Below, piece after piece: positions 59,129 through 64,000 of a stretch of 64,000 nucleotides of DNA. The position numbers were made by a program, and so were the translations under genes. Under the pieces are notes generated by a model. It searched no databases. It was not told the DNA's origin and saw only the letters and a list, made by a program, of their open reading frames with translations. Numbering within the stretch: position 1 is the first letter of the stretch; each line of letters opens with the position of its first letter. Origin of the DNA: Amborella trichopoda (lineage: Eukaryota; Streptophyta; Magnoliopsida; Amborellales; Amborellaceae); the NCBI RefSeq assembly GCF_000471905.2, contig NW_006499781.1, positions 453,043 to 517,042 of the forward strand, read 5' to 3'.

Positions 59129-59363
59129 TGAGAATGTCTTGGGGCCTTGGCCCCATAATGAGGTCTCTGACTCCAAAGGGTAGGGGCTCAAATCCCCACT
59201 TACTTACTACTTTGAGAATGGGGTTGGGGTTGTGGTGGTAGCACCACTTGTACCCCAGTTAAGGTCTAGAATTTCATTCTTACCTAACGCATTAAAAAAC
59301 CACTAACGATTTAAAAAATAGGTAGGGGCTCATCGCCCCAACTGAATTATCCAAAAAAAAAAA
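59129..59363 (+). mobile_element. SINE copy 4, longest, with pol III-like A and B boxes
   Basis: The head has tggccccataatgagg (about 59148-59163, A-box-like) and ggctcaaatcc (about 59185-59195, B-box-like), suggesting a tRNA-derived 5' part. The body has 'gtggtggtagcaccactt'. The tail is a hairpin (taggggctcatcgcccca), then ACTGAATTATCC and poly-A. A short repeat tcctata occurs at 59122-59128 and 59368-59374, a possible TSD. About 235 bp. Confidence 0.65.
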
Positions 59364-59633
59364 TGTATCCTATAACTACAAGTTTACCTTCTCCTCTCCC
59401 ACGGCCACAACCTTCAGCAATGGCTTAAAGAAGATAGCGAAGGGAGTCGTTATTTGTATGTTGGGTCGTGGCGTTGTGCCTTATATTCTAAAGAGAATAA
59501 ATACTGCATTCCAACATGGTCCTTCAGAGGGGCAATTTTCAAGGTGATTCTTAAGAAAGAAAAATCATCTAATTTTTCATATTAGGAAAAACTTAAGAGA
59601 GCAGACATGTTGTGATATAACACATCAACTTAC

Positions 59634-60279
59634 TGTTAGTCCCAATAAATATAATAATAAATAAATAAAATTAAAATCGATATAGAACTTATTCGGATCT
59701 GTCTTTAAATACCACGAGAGATCTAAGGTTCCATATCAAATCCTATAGACCAAGCCATCCGGTAACAAAACATCCTTGAGAGCCCTCTTTGGTGAATCTC
59801 ATTCAACCCTTTTCTATCCTTTGCTATCTTTTTTAGAAGGGTTAACCTTCTTTTATAGAGAACACTTTTGTTTAGTAACTCTCACATTCATGGTCTATAT
59901 GAGTTGAGATCCAAGTGTCACTCATGCCTTAATTCCCTTAAGTACAGCTAATTAGGAGTAACAAGCTATTACCAAAATGTTAATCATGTAATGAGCTAAA
60001 CCTATCATTAGTTCATTAATTATTCATATAATAGGATGTCATCCAAGCATTCCCACAATTTATAAGGAATCCAAACACACCAGTGGGTTTTCCCTCCAAT
60101 GATATTGGGTTTTTCCCTCTAGTGATACATTCTATGAAAGCTCAAAAATGGATTTATGTATATGGTATTGCCTCATGTTAATCACATGGGATTTCACGTA
60201 TACTTCAATATGGCTTTTGTACTATTATTAAAAAATGAATTTCCAGAAAAAAAAGGTCTGATGGGCCACATTTCCAACA
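59634..60279 (-). repeat. 3' LTR of the non-autonomous element
   Basis: 646 bp. On the plus strand it runs from TGTTAGTCCC to CACATTTCCAACA, so it starts TG and ends CA in either reading. It matches the right LTR along its length. Confidence 0.88.
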
Positions 60280-60299
60280 ACTTCCACTTGGCTTGAAGG

Positions 60300-61350
60300 C
60301 CCTTTAACATCTCATACATAGCATTACCGTATGCTTTCCATATGGGATTTCACATAATCTACCAATGTGATCAAACACCATACTTGAATTTCTTGACCTC
60401 AATGGTTTTATATATGGTATTTTCTCTTGCTACTTGCATGAGATACCAATATGGTTATACAACACACTTAGATTTCCTGACCTCAATAACTTTGTATATG
60501 ACATTGCCTCATGCTACTTGAATAAGATTTCTTATATACCTTACTGATGTAATCAAACACCATACTTGGATTTTTTTGCCTCAATAGTTTTGTATATGGC
60601 ATTGCGTCATGTTATCTGTATGGGATTTCTCATATACCTTACCAATGTAGTCATACACCACACTTGGATGCCTTGGCCTCAATGATTTTCTATATGGTAT
60701 TACCACATGCCACCTTCATGGGATTTCTCATATACCTTACTAATATGGTCAAACATCACATTTGGATTTCTTGGCCTCAATGGTTTTATATATGGCATTG
60801 CCTCATGCTACTTTCATGAGAATTCTCATATACCTTATCAATGTGGTCAAACACCACACTTGGATTTTTTGGCCTCAATGGTTTTGTATATAACATTGCC
60901 TCATGCTACCTACATGGGATTTCTCATATACCCTGCCAATGTGATCAAACACCACACTCGGATTTCTTGGCCTCAATGATTTTGTATATGGCATTGCCTT
61001 ATGCTACCTGCATGGGATTTTTCATATACCTTACCAGAGTGGTCATACACCATACTTGGATTTCTTGACCTCAATGGTTTTGTATATGGCATTGCCTCAT
61101 GCTACCGGTATGGGATTTTTCATTTACCTTACTAGTTATCGCCAACACATTCCACACTTGGATTTCTTGGCCTCAATGATTTTGTATATGGCATTGCTTT
61201 GCGCTACCTGTATGGGATTTCTCATATACCTTACCAGAGTGGTCATACACCATACTTGGATTTCTTGACCTCAATGATTTTGTATATGACATCGCCTCAT
61301 GCTACCTGTATGGGATTTCTCATATGCCTTATCAGTTATCACCAACACAT
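60300..61350. repeat. ~98-bp tandem array (about 10.5 units)
   Basis: The phrase tgggattt (or a close variant) recurs at 60343, 60439, 60523, 60621, 60719, 60818, 60915, 61013, 61111, 61213 and 61311, mostly 97-99 apart. Each unit has 'cttggatttcttggcctcaa', 'tatatggcattgcctcatgc' and 'cataccttaccaatgtggtc'-like blocks. Similar words occur once per LTR (60150-60215). The listed open frames here are by-products of the repeat. Confidence 0.9.
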
Positions 61351-61574
61351 TGAATTTTATTTACATCTTTCTTTTAGCAAAGAGAAAAGAAAAAGGCCTA
61401 TTGCTTTCATTTGTTTCTTAAACATGTCGTCTACAACTGGTTTTTAAGTCCAAAGCTCAGAGAGAGAGAGAGAGACAGAGAGAGAGAGAGAGAAAGAGTA
61501 ACTTAAATTTCAAAATAGGACTGCATATTGATTTGCATTTATTTCATGCTCTTAAAGATAAAATAGAATGTCAA

Positions 61575-61850
61575 TAAATTTATAATTTAAGGCAATAAAG
61601 AACTTACTGCAGAAATTTTGTAATGGAAACCTACAAAATTCTAATTTGAGACAATAAAGAACTTACCACAAATGTTTTATAATTTACACCTGCTAAATTC
61701 TAATTTAAGGCAATAAAGAACATATCACAAAAGCTTTGTAATTTAAACCTGTCAAATTCTAATTTAAGGCAATAAAGAACTTATTAAGCAATTGAAACAT
61801 GCCAAATTCTAATTTAAGGCAATAAAGAATTTACCAAAATTTAATACGGA
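61575..61850. repeat. 59-bp tandem array (5 units)
   Basis: 'ttctaatttaaggcaataaagaactta' recurs with the core at 61591, 61650, 61709, 61768 and 61818 (spacings 59, 59, 59 and 50). Located inside the non-autonomous LTR element. Confidence 0.88.
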
Positions 61851-63215
61851 TCTCTAGAAACGTTATCACATGGATGTGAGACTTGATTTTTTTAGAGATT
61901 TGTGCCAAATTTAATGGTGATCCTTTGGGGTCCTATACACATGGGTGGGAGAAGGTCCTATAAGATCATTTCTCAATTAAAATATGGGTAAATTAATCAT
62001 CATAATATTAAAAAAATCCATGTCATAAAATACTTTGAAGGCATGTAAAGATGATAGGCTAGAAGGATTGTTGTGCCCGACACTTGATTTATATTATCGG
62101 CATCCTTCACTACTCATACATGAGTGGAATAACCAAAGGACCCCTATAAAATAAATAATGAATTCTTTTTTCTTTTCCAACATTAAATAATGACAGAAAA
62201 TTACGTATCGCCAATCTCAAATTCCCCTGTTTTCCCAATCAAAATATCCACAGTATTGAAACCCAAATACACGAGTTTTCTCTAACTAGATTTGGAAAAA
62301 ATGGAGAGAATGATTTTCTCTCTCATCCTTGTTTCAATGCTTTTCTCTCTCTCTCGAATTTAATAGCCATCAAATCTCATGAGCTGGGTTCTCTAAAGAT
62401 CAAGGATAAGCAGGCGTTAGAGAGAGAAGAAGTGCTAGAAAATGCGTGCTCCTATACTGTGAAGATAAAAACGAGCTGTTATCTGGTTTCTCATACCAGA
62501 GATCAGATCAGTCATGTATTTGGTGATGCCTATAAAAAAAAAAGAAGTAAAAATACGCCATAACCAATTCTCTAAGTCTTTATATAAATTTGTGTTTCTA
62601 GAGAGAGAAACAGGGGAAGCTAGCGAGATAGCACTAGTTTATATTGAACAGAATGTTACAAAATATTTTACAAAGAATTGGCAATGTAGCAATAGTTTCA
62701 AACAAAACATTTAACAAATCTACAATCTCTCTCTCTGCCAGATAAACATAGATTATGGAAAGAATCTGCAATCTCTCTCTGCCAGATAAACATAGAGATT
62801 ATGGCGAGAAGACACATTACAATGAAACTTTGTTAAATTATTTTCTCCCTCTAAATCTTTGTGACAGACATAAATTTCTCTCTCTCTCTAAAATCTGTGC
62901 TATTTGGCACCCACCATCAAAAAACAAAAATCTATACAGATCATGGAGAGTAGACACATAAAACTCCAAAAAATTGTTCCTGTCTCTACTCTTTATGACA
63001 ACCATAAAATTGGGTCTAATTCTCTCTTTCTCTCTCTAACCTTGTGAGAGAAGGTGTACATTCCAAGACTTGATGACCTATCTTTAGGCACATTTGAGAA
63101 ATGCTCCATTGAGACATTTAAGTTGAGGGGACCATGTAGTTATAGGATCTGCTATCTCTATCTGAACAGGTATGGGCATGATGGGTGGAGGCCTGAGTGG
63201 GTGAAGGTCTATAAA
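61851..63215. other. Interior of the LTR element, non-coding
   Basis: No gag- or pol-like frame was seen. A ~50-bp duplication lies at 62725-62800 (two copies of 'ctctctctgccagataaacata'). CT-rich runs are common. Adjacent to the primer site, this is where the packaging leader would be expected. Confidence 0.5.
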
Positions 63216-63232
63216 TCTCGCTTTGATACCGT

Positions 63233-63876
63233 TGTTAGTCCCAGTGAAAATAATAATAAATAAATAAAATAGAAATCGATAAACAGCTTACTCGGATCTG
63301 TCATTAAATCACATGCGGGACCTAAGGTTACCAAATCCTATAGACCAAGCCATCTGGTAACAAAACAACTTTGAGAGCCTTCTTTGGTGAATCTCATTCA
63401 CCTCTTTCTGTCCTTCGCTATCTTTTCTAGAGGGGTTAACCTCCTTTTATAGGGAACACCTTTATTTAGTAACTCTCACATTCATGGTCTATAGGAGTTG
63501 AGATCCAAGTGTAACTTCTGCCTTAATTCCCTTACCTGCAGCAAATTAAGATTAACAAGTTGTCACCAAACTGTTAATCCTATGTAATGAGCTAAACATG
63601 TCATTAGTCAACTAATGACTCATATAATAAGATGTCATCAAAGTATTTCCACAATTTACAAGAAATCCAAACACACCATTGGGTCTTCCCTCCAGTGATA
63701 CTGAGGTTTTCCCTCCAGTGATACATCTTGTTAAAGCTCAAAATGGATCCATGTGTATGACATTATCTCGTGTTAACCACATGGGATTTCACATATACTT
63801 CAATATGGCTTTTGTACCATTATTGAAAAAATAAATTTTCTAGAGAAAAAAGGCCTGATAGGCCACATTTCCAACG
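63233..63876 (-). repeat. 5' LTR of the non-autonomous element
   Basis: 644 bp, the right-hand partner of 59634-60279. Its outer end reads CCAACG where the other reads CCAACA, a single change. Differences between the LTRs are scattered, so the insertion is not very recent. Confidence 0.88.
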
Positions 63877-63881
63877 CTTAC

Positions 63882-64000
63882 AACTAGACATTCCATGTTT
63901 TTCAACCATGTAACCACGCTCTATGGATTTCGTGGTCGCTCTTATCTGTACATATAACCCATCTCGTGGTCGCTCTTATAAGGGCTCATGATTGACCTAT
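63882..64000. other. Flank after the LTR element
   Basis: A short phrase 'tctcgtggtcgctctta' or similar is repeated (63931 and 63963). Nothing else was recognised before the window ends. Confidence 0.4.

Larger units (their letters stand above)
59634..63876 (-). mobile_element. Complete non-autonomous LTR retrotransposon, TSD CTTAC
   Basis: Two similar LTRs bound it, with perfect 5-bp target repeats CTTAC at 59629-59633 and 63877-63881. In the minus orientation the 5' LTR is on the right. Its primer site (GGTATCAAAGCGAG, inverse of 63216-63230) resembles a Met-tRNA PBS, and a purine tract (ccaagtggaag, inverse of about 60281-60291) precedes the 3' LTR. The LTR start TGTTGGAAATGTGGCC is a common plant Copia form. 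The 2.95-kb interior has no gag or pol and holds two tandem arrays, so the element depends on others for movement. Confidence 0.88.

Noticed and set aside
60707..61447. Repeated protein-like frames (90, 75, 70 and 82 codons)
   Set aside because: They are translations of the ~98-bp tandem array. The unit is not a multiple of three in most cases and there is no start context. They are by-products of the repeat.
1..64000. CRISPR arrays, operons or bacterial systems
   Set aside because: The tandem repeats lack the spacer structure of CRISPR and the context is clearly plant nuclear DNA.

Overview
The window looks like nuclear DNA of a flowering plant. It is AT-rich, has spliced genes, one very long intron filled with transposons, CT/GA microsatellites, and plant-type retroelements with initiator-Met tRNA primer sites. 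It also holds three single-exon type I (M-alpha, AGL62-like) MADS-box copies. The transposon load and intron length suggest a moderately large genome, but I cannot name the species from sequence alone. Two assembly gaps (36903-37157 and 48959-48978) are present.

Layout. (1) 1-5765: mostly non-coding, with a possible terminal exon of an upstream gene at 523-605 and an old repeat at 1.3-2.7 kb. (2) 5766-23420: one plus-strand host gene of unknown function, read as three exons (5766-6100, 6209-7019, 22888-23420). It has a GC-AG intron and a ~15.9 kb intron containing MITEs, two decayed minus-strand LINEs and a 5'-truncated plus-strand LINE with a 17-bp target-site duplication. (3) 24168-28782: a MITE split by a 4.2-kb decayed PIF/Harbinger transposon (TSD TTA) that carries Myb/SANT-like and DDE transposase remnants. 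(4) 30.8-36.2 kb: a decayed Copia retrotransposon whose 3' LTR holds another MITE. (5) 36.7-38.1 kb: a LINE RNase H fragment next to an assembly gap with duplicated edges. (6) 39.7-41.9 kb: a deleted minus-strand Copia element. (7) 42.2-52.8 kb: three minus-strand AGL62-like MADS copies, two open (A and C) and one broken (B). (8) 53-59.4 kb: MITEs, an inverted dispersed repeat, SINEs, and a 2.1-kb Harbinger-type TIR element made almost wholly of CT-rich minisatellite. (9) 59634-63876: a complete non-autonomous LTR retrotransposon (TSD CTTAC) with an internal ~98-bp tandem array that resembles its own LTR.

The most notable signals are three. First, a 9-bp-TSD MITE family is present at least seven times. 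Second, a SINE family shares its 3' hairpin tail with the LINE in the host-gene intron, suggesting a SINE/LINE partnership. Third, two non-autonomous transposons have grown internal tandem arrays. MITE presence and absence beside the MADS copies also gives a relative order of their duplication. All family assignments come from reading motifs; no database search was possible.
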